From assembly GCF_003268275.1 (NCBI RefSeq), contig NZ_QLYR01000011.1:1-64000 (forward strand): 64,000 bases of DNA. Reading direction: 5' to 3'. The notes beneath the pieces are model-generated. The model had not been told where the DNA came from and did not search any database. It saw only the letters and a program-made list of their open reading frames with translations. Positions 1 to 10,100 of this stretch are shown here, one piece after another. A program made the translations under genes and the position numbers. Origin of the DNA: Hydrogeniiclostridium mannosilyticum (lineage in GTDB: Bacteria > Bacillota > Clostridia > Oscillospirales > Acutalibacteraceae). Position 1 is the stretch's first letter, and each line of letters opens with the position of its first letter.

Positions 1-2
1 TC

Positions 3-722
3 GAGGTTTTCCAGGAGCCGGAGATGCTGAACCTGATCAAGAACACGCTGGAAATCAGTATCATGCGTTTGTTCTGGGGCTTCTGGCCGCCGATTTTGCT
101 GGCCATCTGTATTTTTGACATCCTCACCCCCTGGTACAAGAAGTTCTGCCAGACCATGGTCTACATCCCCTACTTCTTCTCCTGGGTTATCGTTTACGGC
201 ATTGTCTTCGCGTTTTTCTCCGGCAATGGCCTGATCAACAGCATTATGAAGGATCTGGGCATGGGGAATGTCGACTTCCTGACCAGCAAGGATGCTTTCC
301 GCCCGCTGCTGATTGGCTCGCAGGTGTGGAAGGGCGTCGGATGGGGCACCATCCTCTACTTCGCGGCGCTTACCAACGTCAGCCCGGACCTTTACGACGC
401 GGCCAAGGTGGACGGCGCGGGCCCGCTGCGCAGAATTATGGCTATCACCCTGCCGACCATGATGCCTGTCATCACTTTCCAGCTCATTATGAGCTTGGGG
501 CAAATTCTGAACAATGACTTCGAGCAAATCCTGATGTACTACAACGCCGCTGTTTATGATGTTGCCGACATCATCGACACCTGGGTGTACCGTGTCGGCC
601 TGGGCAAAATGCAGTACAGTTTAGGCCAGGCAGTCACGATGATGAAGGCGGTCATCGGTATGGTCCTCATCATCGGCTCGAACTATGTATCCAACAAAGT
701 CGCCGGACGCGGCATGTGGTAA
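3..722 (+). CDS. ABC sugar transporter permease, LplB/YtcP type (5' end cut off)
   Basis: Inner-membrane permease of a carbohydrate ABC importer. The reading frame is open to the window edge, so the N-terminus is missing; the ATG at 24 lies inside the protein and is not a start. Several hydrophobic segments are visible, and the binding-protein-dependent permease EAA-type loop is present around DLYDAAKVDGAGPLRRIM, followed by TLPTMMPVI. It is followed after 19 bases by a second permease and then by a lipoprotein binding protein. That permease-permease-SBP order without an ATPase is typical of Lpl/Ytc systems of Firmicutes, which use a shared ATPase encoded elsewhere. The substrate is not readable from sequence; neighbouring glycosidases suggest a rhamnose- or galactose-containing oligosaccharide. 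Confidence 0.9.
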   Translation, partial: EVFQEPEMLNLIKNTLEISIMRLFWGFWPPILLAICIFDILTPWYKKFCQTMVYIPYFFSWVIVYGIVFAFFSGNGLINSIMKDLGMGNVDFLTSKDAFRPLLIGSQVWKGVGWGTILYFAALTNVSPDLYDAAKVDGAGPLRRIMAITLPTMMPVITFQLIMSLGQILNNDFEQILMYYNAAVYDVADIIDTWVYRVGLGKMQYSLGQAVTMMKAVIGMVLIIGSNYVSNKVAGRGMW

Positions 723-741
723 GGAAGGAGGAACGAATATT

Positions 742-1659
742 ATGGCTTTATTTAAGAGAAATCCGAATAAAATTAAGCTTACCCATGCGGAGCGTCTTTA
801 TCAGGCGATCATCATCATCATCGTCGGCCTGGTCACACTGACCTGCCTATTCCCACTGATCTATGTCATCGGCATGTCTTTTACCGGCCAGGCGGAGATG
901 GTTGAAAAGAATTACTTTGTCATCATCCCGGAAAATCCGACCCTCTTGGCTTATCAGACGATTTTAAAGAAATCGAACTTTTGGAGCTCCTTTTTGATTT
1001 CGGTTTTCCGCGTATTACTCGGCGTTCCGGCAGCTCTGCTGCTGACGGTGCCCGGCGGCTATGTGCTCGCCAACAAGCAGATGCCCGGCCGCAGATGGTT
1101 TATGATTTACTTCATCATCACCATGATCCTCGGCGGCGGCACCATTCCCACCTACCTGCTCATGCGCGACCTGCACCTGCTGAACACCTTCTGGGTCTAC
1201 ATTGTGCCTGCCTTCGGCGGCGCGTTTAATATGCTGATTGTCAAACTCTTTGTGGAGGGTATTCCCACGGAGATCATCGAGTCCGCGGATCTGGATGGCG
1301 CTTCTGAAATGCAGAAGATGCTGCACATCGCGGTGCCGCTGCTGGTTCCCACACTGTGCGCTCTCGGTTTGTTCGCGGCGGTCGGCCACTGGAACTCCTG
1401 GTTCGACGCCATGCTATACATACGTGACGAAAATCTGAGAACTGTACAGTATGTCATCCGTGAACTGCTGCTTTCCAGCGGTTCTGCAGAATCTTTGGAT
1501 AGTCTCGGTAATACAACTTTGGTTATTACCGGCAAGGTCACCTCGGAGGCACTCAAGATGGCGTCTGTGGTCGTGGCATTGATCCCAATCCTCTGCGTCT
1601 ATCCGTTCCTGCAAAAATACTTCATCTACGGCATGTACACCGGCTCTGTCAAGGGCTGA
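742..1659 (+). CDS. ABC sugar transporter permease, LplC/YtcP type
   Basis: Second membrane permease of the same carbohydrate importer, 305 residues. I chose the ATG at 742 because it has AAGGAGG about 10 bases upstream and gives the usual MALFKRNPNKIKLT N-terminus; the frame stays open further upstream but would overlap the first permease. About six membrane segments are visible, with the EAA loop around IIESADLDGASEMQKML and the C-terminal FLQKYFIYGMYTGSVKG that is characteristic of this permease family. It should pair with the upstream permease to form the heterodimeric channel. Confidence 0.92.
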   Translation: MALFKRNPNKIKLTHAERLYQAIIIIIVGLVTLTCLFPLIYVIGMSFTGQAEMVEKNYFVIIPENPTLLAYQTILKKSNFWSSFLISVFRVLLGVPAALLLTVPGGYVLANKQMPGRRWFMIYFIITMILGGGTIPTYLLMRDLHLLNTFWVYIVPAFGGAFNMLIVKLFVEGIPTEIIESADLDGASEMQKMLHIAVPLLVPTLCALGLFAAVGHWNSWFDAMLYIRDENLRTVQYVIRELLLSSGSAESLDSLGNTTLVITGKVTSEALKMASVVVALIPILCVYPFLQKYFIYGMYTGSVKG

Positions 1660-1857
1660 GCATACATACTCAATAGCCTTACGGCTTGAAAACAAAAAAC
1701 TCATTGGCCAGCAGGCAAAAGCTGACTTCTATCAAATGTGTTTCGGATTAAAGGCGGAAAGCCTTAATCATATCGGGGTTGTATCAATTCAGGCTGGATA
1801 GCCTGAAGGGCTATGCGCTGAAAAGCAACAAACGAACTTCTTTAAGGAGGAAGAGAA
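1660..1857 (+). other. Spacer between permease and binding-protein genes
   Basis: 198 bases without a convincing ORF. Contains a short AGCC-TTAC-GGCT hairpin near 1676 and runs like GGCTGGATAGCC near 1792 that can form small stems. No T-tract terminator was found, so read-through from the permeases into the binding-protein gene is likely. Such stems between permease and binding-protein genes often tune relative mRNA stability; here that is only inference. Confidence 0.35.
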
Positions 1858-3618
1858 ATGACAAAACGAGCACTTGCACTTATGCTGGCGCTGAGCATGT
1901 CGGTGGGCATCGTTCTCTCCGGCTGCACGGATTCCGGCAGCACGTCTTCAGCCGGCGGCGACACAGCTTCCGGTGGCGGGGGATCTTCCGGCGCCACGGA
2001 TGTCGGATCCTTTGACGACATTGAGTTCCCGGATTCCCTGCCTACCACCATCGTCATGGGCGACGGCTTCGACTACAGCTATGACGACATGACCGAGAAG
2101 TACAGCATCGAGATCATGTCTACAAGCTATGGTAAATCTCCTTTGCCGGTTGAAGAGGACCCGGTCAACCAGTGGCTGAGCGACAAATTTAACCTGGATA
2201 TTACATTGACTGCACCGGCTGCGGACGATTATCAGACGCTGGTTTCCACCCGCTTCTCCGCAAATGAATATCCGGATATCCTTCAATTGCCGAGCCGTGA
2301 GTACGGCTTTACCCTGTCCGATCAGGGCCTGCTGGTGGATGCGAAGAACATCTATCCGTATTTGCCGCTCTCCAACAACTACACCACAAAGAACATGATT
2401 AAGTGGAGCACCAATACCAGCAACGGTGAAATCCCGTTCATCACCAAGTACGCCATTCAGGACGGCGTTTGGGGCTGGGTTATCCGTCAGGACTGGCTGG
2501 ATGCGCTGGATATGGAAATCCCGACCACGAAGGAAGAGCTGCTCGAATATGCCAAGGCTGTTACCTTTAACGACCCCGACGGCAACGGCAAGGACGACAC
2601 CTACTTCATGACCGGCGGCGGACAAGGCAAGGGCTGGGGCAACCTGGACGGCTTTGCCACTATGTTCGGCAACCCCGCTATCTATGTGGAAAACGGCGAG
2701 CTGCAGCATCCGTATTTCAACGATGTAAGTAAAAATAGGCTCAGCTTCTTTAAAGAGCTGATTGACGCGAAGGTTATGGCCCCCGACTGGTTCACTAAGA
2801 ACTGGGATCAGGCGTGCGCTGATATGGCGAATTACCAGGTCGGTATGGCCTGGTTCCCGGCCGGTACATTTGAAGCGCAGATTGTCACCAACTTCAGTAC
2901 AGTCAGAGAAACGGACCGTTTCGTGTGGACTTATCTGGAGGATTCCCCGACCGAGGAAGGCAAATACCCTGCTAACGGCAACCCCGGTTACATGTGGGCG
3001 TTCCTGAAAGAGAAGTTCGATGGCCAGGACGGCAAGCTGAAGAGAGTCGCGCACATGATCGACACCATGACCATGGGCGGCGAAAACTACTTCCAGACCA
3101 TTCAGCAGTCCATTCCTGAGGTTTATGAGGCCGCAGGCATTGAGGTTAGCGGCAGTGAGCGCCCCCATGGCTACACCGACGATAACAAGTCGTTCTACAT
3201 TCAGGATGCCATGCAGGCCGGCTTCCTCACGCAAGACGAGTTTGATAAATATGAGCCCTCCGGTATTTGGCAGATGTGGGGCCTGTGCACCTCCTACCAG
3301 ATCGACTATGAAGATCCCGATGCCGATGAATTTACCAAGGCGTATGTCGAATCTGGCAACAACGGCAGAGCGGCTATTGCTGCTAATGAAAAATGGCCGA
3401 ACGACGGACTGCTGGTTACCCTGACTGGGGAAGCCGCCGAGTTCCAGACCAGCAATGCCGACTGGGTTATGTCTCAGGAATATGCTTTTGCTACCGGCGA
3501 AAAGAGTTTTGACGATTGGGATTCCTTCACGAAGGAATGGCTCGACAAGGGCGGTAAGCTCGTTATCCAGCAAGCCGCAGAGCAGCTCGGTGTTGAGGTT
3601 CCCGATTACGCAAAATAA
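1858..3618 (+). CDS. Extracellular solute-binding lipoprotein of the sugar importer (LplA-like)
   Basis: Substrate-binding protein of the ABC importer, 586 residues, anchored to the outer face of the membrane. The N-terminus is a lipoprotein signal peptide (MTKR, hydrophobic core, lipobox VLSGC with Cys23) followed by a Ser/Gly-rich linker typical of Gram-positive lipoproteins. The body matches the long (about 500-600 aa) cluster of family 1 sugar-binding proteins that accompany LplB/LplC permeases; a D-x-D-G-N-G-x-D calcium-loop-like stretch (DPDGNGKDD) lies near residue 240, a usual feature of this group. Start supported by TTAAGGAGGAAGAGAA directly upstream. It ends with a terminator about 85 bases downstream. 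Confidence 0.92.
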   Translation: MTKRALALMLALSMSVGIVLSGCTDSGSTSSAGGDTASGGGGSSGATDVGSFDDIEFPDSLPTTIVMGDGFDYSYDDMTEKYSIEIMSTSYGKSPLPVEEDPVNQWLSDKFNLDITLTAPAADDYQTLVSTRFSANEYPDILQLPSREYGFTLSDQGLLVDAKNIYPYLPLSNNYTTKNMIKWSTNTSNGEIPFITKYAIQDGVWGWVIRQDWLDALDMEIPTTKEELLEYAKAVTFNDPDGNGKDDTYFMTGGGQGKGWGNLDGFATMFGNPAIYVENGELQHPYFNDVSKNRLSFFKELIDAKVMAPDWFTKNWDQACADMANYQVGMAWFPAGTFEAQIVTNFSTVRETDRFVWTYLEDSPTEEGKYPANGNPGYMWAFLKEKFDGQDGKLKRVAHMIDTMTMGGENYFQTIQQSIPEVYEAAGIEVSGSERPHGYTDDNKSFYIQDAMQAGFLTQDEFDKYEPSGIWQMWGLCTSYQIDYEDPDADEFTKAYVESGNNGRAAIAANEKWPNDGLLVTLTGEAAEFQTSNADWVMSQEYAFATGEKSFDDWDSFTKEWLDKGGKLVIQQAAEQLGVEVPDYAK

Positions 3619-3700
3619 TCCAAGCTTATAAGCTCAAAGCTTTAACTAAAAGCCCCTGAACCCCTTTTATTGTATGAAGACGGCGCACATACAATAAGCA

Positions 3701-3740
3701 AAAGGCTGTTTCACAATTACTGTGAGACAGTCTTTTTGTT
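3701..3740 (+). terminator. Rho-independent terminator after the ABC importer genes
   Basis: A 15-bp stem (AAAGGCTGTTTCACA with TGTGAGACAGTCTTT, including G-T pairs) with a 5-base loop is followed by a T-rich tail. Another stem, ATTGTATG/CATACAAT, precedes it near 3668-3696. It closes the importer transcription unit. Confidence 0.85.
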
Positions 3741-3894
3741 TTACGCTTGTGCCTGCTGAAACGGCAGGAGTTTCAGGCTTTTTTCATTAAAAAGCATTGT
3801 GTTCCCGGCGTGCTTATAGTAAAATGTGTTTGATTTCTATTCGGTGGGAACTCGGCGTGAAAAAGCCCTGTTTCCCGATAAAGGAGGAGTAAAG

Positions 3895-5901
3895 ATGAAT
3901 TTTAGACAGGTGCATGCCGACTTCCATACCTCAGAAAAGATACCGGACATAGGCGCGCGCTTTTCAAAGGAGCAGTTTCAGGAGGCCCTGAAAACCGGCT
4001 GTGTAAATTCCATAACCGTTTTTTCAAAGTGCCATCATGGCTGGGCCTATCATCCGAGCAAGGCCAATGAGCCACACCCGCATTTGAAAATAGACCTGCT
4101 GGGCGCGCAAATTGAGGCTGCCCATGAAATCGGGGTAAAAACACCGGTTTACCTTTCCGTTGGCTTTGATGAAAAGCTGGCGCGCCGTCACCCGGAGTGG
4201 CTGGCAAGAAACCGGGATGAAACGGTGGTAGGCACTCCGGATTTTGCCAGGCCGGGCTACCATAAGTTCTGCCTGAATACCCCTTACCTAGAGATAGTGC
4301 TGGCTCAGATTAAAGAGGTGGCTGAAAGCTATGACGCGGACGGGATCTTTCTTGATATTGTCGGCGTACAGCCCTGCTACTGTCAAAGCTGTATCCATAC
4401 CTTGCTGGAGCGCGGCCTGGATCCCTACGATGAGCAGAATATTTATAAGCTGGCGGAGGAGGTCTATGAGACCTATGCCCGGCGCGTCAGAGAGACCGTG
4501 GACGCGGTTAAGCCGGGCTTGCCGGTGTTTCATAATTGCGGGCATATTAAGCGCGGGAATCGTGCGGCGGCCCATTACAGCACCCACCTGGAGCTGGAGA
4601 GCCTGCCGACAGGCGGCTGGGGCTATGACCACTTCCCACTGTCGGCCCGCTACGCCCAGACCCTGGGGATGGAGTACCTCGGCATGACGGGTAAATTCCA
4701 TACAACCTGGGGCGAATTTGGCGGCTACAAGCATAAAAATGCCATTCGTTATGAGGCCGCGCTCAGCGTTGCAAATGGAGCGAAATGCTCTATTGGGGAT
4801 CAGATTCATCCCAGTGGGGCGATGGATTTAGCCACCTACAAGCTAATAGGGGCAGGCTACCGGGAGGTAGAACAGAAGGAGCCCTGGCTGGACGGCGTTG
4901 TGCCGGTAACAGACATCGGCCTGCTTTCGGCCGAGGCGATGCAGTCCGCGGGTGGAACCGTCCGTGATGAGAATACCACCGCGCATGATGCGGGCGCCGT
5001 CCGTATTTTGCTGGAGGGAAATTATCTTTTCAATGTAATCGATGCCGAGGAGGATTTTTCGCATTACAGGGTCCTGATCTTACCGGACGTTATTACAATT
5101 TCTGCTGCGCTCAAAAATAAGTTGAATCGTTTTGTCCAGCAGGGCGGTAAGATATTGGCGGCCGGAAAATCCGGCCTTTGGGAAAATAAGACGGATTTTG
5201 CGCTCGATTTCGGCGTCAGCTATGAGGGGGTATGCAGTTTTCGCCCATCCTATTTTCATCCCTTTTTTACACCGGAGGATATGGAGGAGGCCGCCTACAT
5301 TTTCTATGCGGAGGGGGAAAATATTAAGCTGCGGGGCGGCCGGGAGCTTGGCCGCCGGGAACTGCCCTATTTTAACCGTGAGACGCTGCGCTTCTGCTCC
5401 CATCAGCATGCGCCGGACAGCGGGGAAAACGGCGGACCCGGCATGGTACAGGGCAGGGACGGTATTTATATTGCCTGGCAAATTTTTGAGGATTATTTTG
5501 AAAAGGGAAGCCTGATTTTGAAAAAGACGGTTTGCCATGCGCTCGACCTGCTTTTGGGCGAGGACAAAACCTTAACGACAAACCTGCCCGCACAGGGAAT
5601 TGTAACCCTGATGGACCAGCCCAGGGAGAGCAGGCTGGTGAACCACCTGCTCTATGCGGCGCCGGTGCGCCGCGGGCAAAATGTTGAGGTGATTGAGGAC
5701 ATCATTCCGCTTGTCAACATTCAGGTGCGCCTGAAGACCAAGCGCGCTGTCCACAAAGTGTACCTGGCGCCGCAGATGCAGGAAATACCCTTTACTCGGG
5801 AAGGGGACTTTATTTCTTACCTGGCGCCGCGGCTGGAATGCCACCAGATGGTGGTACTGGATTATACGGACCCCCGCGAACAGAAAGGAAAAACAGATTA
5901 A
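3895..5901 (+). CDS. GHL6-like putative glycoside hydrolase with beta-galactosidase-trimerisation-like domain
   Basis: A 668-residue cytoplasmic protein (no signal peptide). The N-terminus RQVHADFHTSEKIPDIG matches the 'hypothetical glycosyl hydrolase 6' (GHL6) TIM-barrel family as I remember it. A middle part around residues 380-500 (LLSAEAMQSAGG..., VLILPDVITISAAL, FVQQGGKILAAGKSGLW) resembles the beta-galactosidase trimerisation/amidotransferase-like domain of GH42 enzymes. Start chosen at the ATG preceded by AAGGAGGAGTAAAG; the frame is open upstream to 3826 without a better site. It overlaps the next gene by one base (TAATG). Likely hydrolyses an imported oligosaccharide; specificity unknown. 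Confidence 0.75.
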   Translation: MNFRQVHADFHTSEKIPDIGARFSKEQFQEALKTGCVNSITVFSKCHHGWAYHPSKANEPHPHLKIDLLGAQIEAAHEIGVKTPVYLSVGFDEKLARRHPEWLARNRDETVVGTPDFARPGYHKFCLNTPYLEIVLAQIKEVAESYDADGIFLDIVGVQPCYCQSCIHTLLERGLDPYDEQNIYKLAEEVYETYARRVRETVDAVKPGLPVFHNCGHIKRGNRAAAHYSTHLELESLPTGGWGYDHFPLSARYAQTLGMEYLGMTGKFHTTWGEFGGYKHKNAIRYEAALSVANGAKCSIGDQIHPSGAMDLATYKLIGAGYREVEQKEPWLDGVVPVTDIGLLSAEAMQSAGGTVRDENTTAHDAGAVRILLEGNYLFNVIDAEEDFSHYRVLILPDVITISAALKNKLNRFVQQGGKILAAGKSGLWENKTDFALDFGVSYEGVCSFRPSYFHPFFTPEDMEEAAYIFYAEGENIKLRGGRELGRRELPYFNRETLRFCSHQHAPDSGENGGPGMVQGRDGIYIAWQIFEDYFEKGSLILKKTVCHALDLLLGEDKTLTTNLPAQGIVTLMDQPRESRLVNHLLYAAPVRRGQNVEVIEDIIPLVNIQVRLKTKRAVHKVYLAPQMQEIPFTREGDFISYLAPRLECHQMVVLDYTDPREQKGKTD

Positions 5902-6863
5902 TGGAAAAAACAGTTTTGGTGGTTCTTCCGCTGCAGGCGCATCACCGCGCGCTTTTAGAAGAGAGCGCCCCGGGCTATGCGTTTACTTATGCGGCAAAAG
6001 AGGCGGTAACGGCGGAAATGGTGAAGCAGGCAGACGTTATCATCGGCAATGTTCCGGCCCAATGGCTGCGGGCATCGCCAAGGCTGGCGTGGCTACAGCT
6101 CGATTCAGCGGGCGCGGATGCTTACATAGCACCCGGCGTTCTCGCGGAGCACACGGTTTTGACCTGTGCGACAGGCGCATACGGAAAGGCGGTAGCGGAG
6201 CATCTGTTTGCAATGCTGTGGATGCTGCAAAAAAAGCTGCACCTGTACCGCGACCACCAGAACCGGCACGAATGGACGGATGAGGGCCCGGTGACATCGG
6301 TCGCGGGGAAAACAGTCCTGGTGGTGGGGCTGGGGAATATCGGCCTTTATTTTGCCCGTCTGGTTAAAGCGGTGGGCGCCCATGTAATTGGGGTAAAACG
6401 CCGCCCCACGGAGCAGCTGCCGGATTGTGCCGACGCGGTTTACCAGATGGACCGGCTGCAAAGCCTGTTGCCGCAGGCGGACGTTGTAGCCTCCGTACTG
6501 CCCGGCACTCAGCAGACCCGGCGGATATTCGGGGCATCGGCCTTTGCGGCGATGAAACCGGAGGCGTTTTTCCTCAACGCCGGGCGTGGAATCAATGTGG
6601 ACACCGATGCGCTCTGCAGCGCGTTGAAAAGCCGCCAAATTGCCGGAGCAGGCATTGATGTGACCGACCCGGAGCCGCTTCCCGCCGGGCACGCGCTTTG
6701 GTCCTGCCCCAATGCACTGATTACCCCGCATATTTCCGGGCAGTTTCATCTACAGGATACCCTTGAACAGATTGTGCAGATTGCGGCTGAGAATTTAAGA
6801 CGCTTTGCGAATGGACTGGAGCTGAAAAGTGTAGTGGACTTTGAAAGCGGCTATAGCCGTTAA
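5901..6863 (+). CDS. D-isomer-specific 2-hydroxyacid dehydrogenase
   Basis: NAD(P)-dependent dehydrogenase, 320 residues. The Rossmann fingerprint VVGLGNIGLYFARLV is clear, and the three catalytic positions of the family are visible in order: Arg in NAGRGINVDTDAL, Glu in DVTDPEPLP and His in LITPHISGQ. The start is the ATG overlapping the upstream stop codon, which indicates translational coupling with the putative glycosidase. The substrate cannot be named; members in sugar-catabolic loci often reduce or oxidise 2-keto acids derived from sugar acids. The gene ends about 240 bases before a bidirectional terminator. Confidence 0.88.
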   Translation: MEKTVLVVLPLQAHHRALLEESAPGYAFTYAAKEAVTAEMVKQADVIIGNVPAQWLRASPRLAWLQLDSAGADAYIAPGVLAEHTVLTCATGAYGKAVAEHLFAMLWMLQKKLHLYRDHQNRHEWTDEGPVTSVAGKTVLVVGLGNIGLYFARLVKAVGAHVIGVKRRPTEQLPDCADAVYQMDRLQSLLPQADVVASVLPGTQQTRRIFGASAFAAMKPEAFFLNAGRGINVDTDALCSALKSRQIAGAGIDVTDPEPLPAGHALWSCPNALITPHISGQFHLQDTLEQIVQIAAENLRRFANGLELKSVVDFESGYSR

Positions 6864-7100
6864 ACCCATGCTGCGCGCTTTGTGCGCGGCAGGCTTTAGT
6901 ATGGCCGCGAATGACGCCGCACTGGTTTTAGAAGGCTACGGCTTCGGGAGATCGGCCTCCTTGCCGCGAAGTATGAGTACTGCTCGTGAAATATAAGCTC
7001 CTTATCGCTTGGTAAAAGGCGCTGAGAAAGCTTCGCCTGGGGGAAGCGGCTTAAATCGCCTTTTTGGCGGAATTGGCTTGGCTCCCCTGCAATCATAAAC
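6864..7100. other. Gene-poor stretch with several small stems
   Basis: Spacer between the dehydrogenase stop and the bidirectional terminator. It has local stems such as GCGCGC-TTTGT-GCGCGG and CGATTT/AAATCG-like pairs. A 68-codon ORF on the minus strand (6896-7102) has arginine/serine-rich, low-complexity composition and no ribosome binding site; I do not call it a gene. Such a stretch could be a dispersed repeat, which a genome self-comparison would show. Confidence 0.3.
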
Positions 7101-7104
7101 AAAA

Positions 7105-7140
7105 CCCGCTTATGGAGTGTTAGTCCATAAGCGGGTTTTT
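7105..7140. terminator. Bidirectional terminator between convergent genes
   Basis: Perfect 11-bp stem CCCGCTTATGG / CCATAAGCGGG with a 9-base loop. It has AAAA before and TTTTT after, so it can end transcription from the dehydrogenase (+) and from the GH106 gene (-). Confidence 0.92.
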
Positions 7141-7179
7141 ATCGTTCTACCGGCTTCTTCGCTCGTAAGGGAGGAAGCT

Positions 7180-10100
7180 TTATTTCAGGTATACATTAGG
7201 GGAAGAGAGCAGCCCGGTGGGCTTCAGCTGATATTCATAGCTCCAGCGGCTGCCGGTGGTGCGCCAGGAATCCGGGCCGAACCAGCGGTAAACACTGTCG
7301 AAGAGGTGAACCTCGCCAAAGGTATTATAGCGGTTGCCAAAGGCCGTAATATCCAGAACGTGGCGTCCTTCAGTAATGGGACGGCTTTCACAGGTATAGG
7401 GAGGAATAAAGATTCTGCCCAGGTTTTCACCGTCAAGCGCAGCGCTTACGAGTGCGCCGCGGAAATGTGTGGCCTCAAGCACCAGCCGGCCCGCCTCGGT
7501 TTGCAGGTTGACATGGTAAATGATATTTCCGCCGTAGAAGGGCAGGCCCTGCGGCACAATGTCCGTAAAGCTCAGGAAACGCACCGGCTCAGTGATGGTT
7601 TTGTCACGCCCGGCAACACGGACGCCAAAGTCGCCGAGAATATAGCACCACTCAATGTTGGTCCGGCGCCCGAAGGGGATGGAAACTTCAAGGACGTTGT
7701 TGCCCTTGACGATTTTCGGCAGGGCAACGGTTTTAATGGCGTGGTCCACGTACCAGCCGGTTACATTGGAGGGCACTTTTTCTCCGTTGAGGCGGATAGC
7801 GACGGTTTCCGCATCTTCAATGGCCAGCTTGGCGCCGCACACCTCGACCTCACTGTCAAAGGTAAAGCGGAGCGTTACCTCATGGGTGATTTCTTCCTTT
7901 TCGATAACCCAGGGTTGGGCAACAGCGCTCTTGCGGTCCGGCCAACCGAGCTTTTCACGGCAGATATTGTCGGCGATCAGGAGCTCCTCCACGGGGTGGA
8001 AGGGTTCGCCGTCAAGCGCATATTCGGCCATGTCAAGCAGGAGTACGTTCGGCTCGCAAAGGGTGACCGGCACGCGGTCCGGAATCTGGACTTTTTTCAT
8101 CGGCATCATGGTCGCGCCGCTCCTATCTGCATCGCCCTTGGTTTCATCGTTTTTAGGCGTGAATTGGATGAGCAGGCTGTCGTAGTCGAAAAATTCACAG
8201 GGGATGACGGTCCTGCCGTTTTTGTAGTAGCAATCGAGGGGCTTGGTCTCGCCGGTCAAGGTATCATACAGAACCGGCGTGTACAGGCCTTTCAGGTTAA
8301 TAAGCAGGTCCTGCTTATTGACAACATCCTTGTTGTAGGGCTCGGTGCCGTGCGCGACGAAGAGCCACAGCTTGTCGCCGTCTTGACGAAGCTGATGCAG
8401 CAGGTTCTGCGTATAGGTGCCGTCGCTGTTGCGGATGTCGAGTAGACGCAGGCCCTCTAGGGATTGCAGGATCGCCGCGCGGGAGAACGGGATATTTTCA
8501 GCTTCGGCCGCAAGCCTGGCGGGCTCGTCATTCTCAACCGCATCCATCAGGGTGGGAACGCTGCCCATGAAGATCAGCTTGCCGCCCTGGCGGCGAAATT
8601 CCTTCAGGCGCTCGACTGTGCTGGCGCGCAGCGTCTCACAGCCGGGGACAATGATGGCATCGTATTCCATCTTGCCGACACGAAGCGGGTTACTGCCAGC
8701 CTCGCACTGCGCCGGCAGCAGGGACTCGCAGATAAAGTCAAAGTCGATGGAGCCGAAGAGCAGCCATTCCGTAATGTTCTTAAAGTTTTCGTCGAGCTGT
8801 TCACGCACCAGAGAAGTTTGCTCAGAGGGGCCCCAGTGCAGCCAGTAGCTTTCGATGGGATGAACCACACCGACCTTGACCACCGGCTTACCGCGGGTCA
8901 TTGCCGTGTTGACACGGGCAAAATGGTCCTCAATCAGCGGATACTCACGGAACCAGGGAGACTGGTAGTTGATGGAGGCCGGATAGTCACGCTTGGCTTC
9001 ACCCGCCATGGAGACCCAGGAGAGGTGGTGCACGCGGACGGTAACGCCCAGCGCTGCCTGCCAGTCGCCATGCAGCTTGTGGCTGCGGAAGTCAAAGTCC
9101 CAGCCGGTTACGCCGTACAGCTCGGAGAGCATGCCCTCGTAGCCGTATTGGTGCACCGCGGACTGTGCCTGCTTGGCTGTGGTGTACTCAAAATAGGCGC
9201 AAAGCATATCGATGCCGGGCAGGTCAAAGGAGCGGTAAGACCGCATGGCCTCGCCCAGCGCGGCAGTCTGGGAGCGCAGCGTGGGCTCCTCCATCATATG
9301 GCCGGTCAGCTTCAGGCCGTTTTCACGGCACCAGCCTCCGCAGGTGTCCGCAAAGGCGGAGGCAAAGCGCTCCGCGATATGGTCGTGGTAGTGGTAACGG
9401 ATCAGGGACGGTTTGCCCTCGGGCAGGTCCCAGAAAAGCTGGGGAATATTGGCCATAAGATCCTCGCCATAGGCTGCGGAAAAGGTGTCTGCCAGGTCAT
9501 CGGTCCAGGGAAGGGTAACATCGTTGGCCTGGGTGGCAGAGGCAAGGGTGGTTTTGTGAGAGAACTGAGGTTCATCGGTAAAAATGGCAGGAATGGCCTT
9601 GCCAAATTCATCGCCGACCTCCCGCTTATAGGCCTCGTGGGTGACCTCGATAAAGCGGTCGATGGCCTTCTTGTCCAGCGTGTTTACATAGGTCTGATTG
9701 TTGTACCAGGGGTTGGGGGCGGGCATCTCCAGGTATGCGTACCATTTTGTACCCTCGGCGGCGTCCTTTTCGCCAATCTGGCGGTACGCCTTCAGGGAAC
9801 CGTCCTCGTTCAGCTGAACGTCGTAGCAGGCCAGCAGGCGGCCGTTCTCGGTCCGGACCGCCCGGGCGCTTGAGTCGTCTGTACTGGGGCCGCCGTCGTC
9901 GTTCTGGCCGTAAGGCTCACAGGTAAAAAGGAGGTAGCGCGCACGGTATTGCTCGTCCTTGGTGACAAAGCCGCCCGCCGCGCCGGAGGGCCAGCGGTCC
10001 TCATCGTAGAGCCAGGTCAGCATCTGCTCTTTCTTGCCCTTTTCAACGCATTCCTTAATCAGGTTCATATATTCTTCGCTGAGATATCGGGTATCCATAC

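Noticed and set aside
1948-3573. 541-codon ORF antisense to the solute-binding protein gene
   Set aside because: Shadow frame; the plus strand encodes a lipoprotein with signal peptide and good start site.
6896-7102. 68-codon minus-strand ORF between the dehydrogenase and GH106 genes
   Set aside because: No ribosome binding site, biased Arg/Ser composition and overlap with stems; possibly a repeat rather than a gene.
7117-9873. Two long plus-strand ORFs (442 and 469 codons) opposite the GH106 gene
   Set aside because: No ribosome binding sites or recognisable domains; the minus-strand GH106 reading is continuous and conserved.
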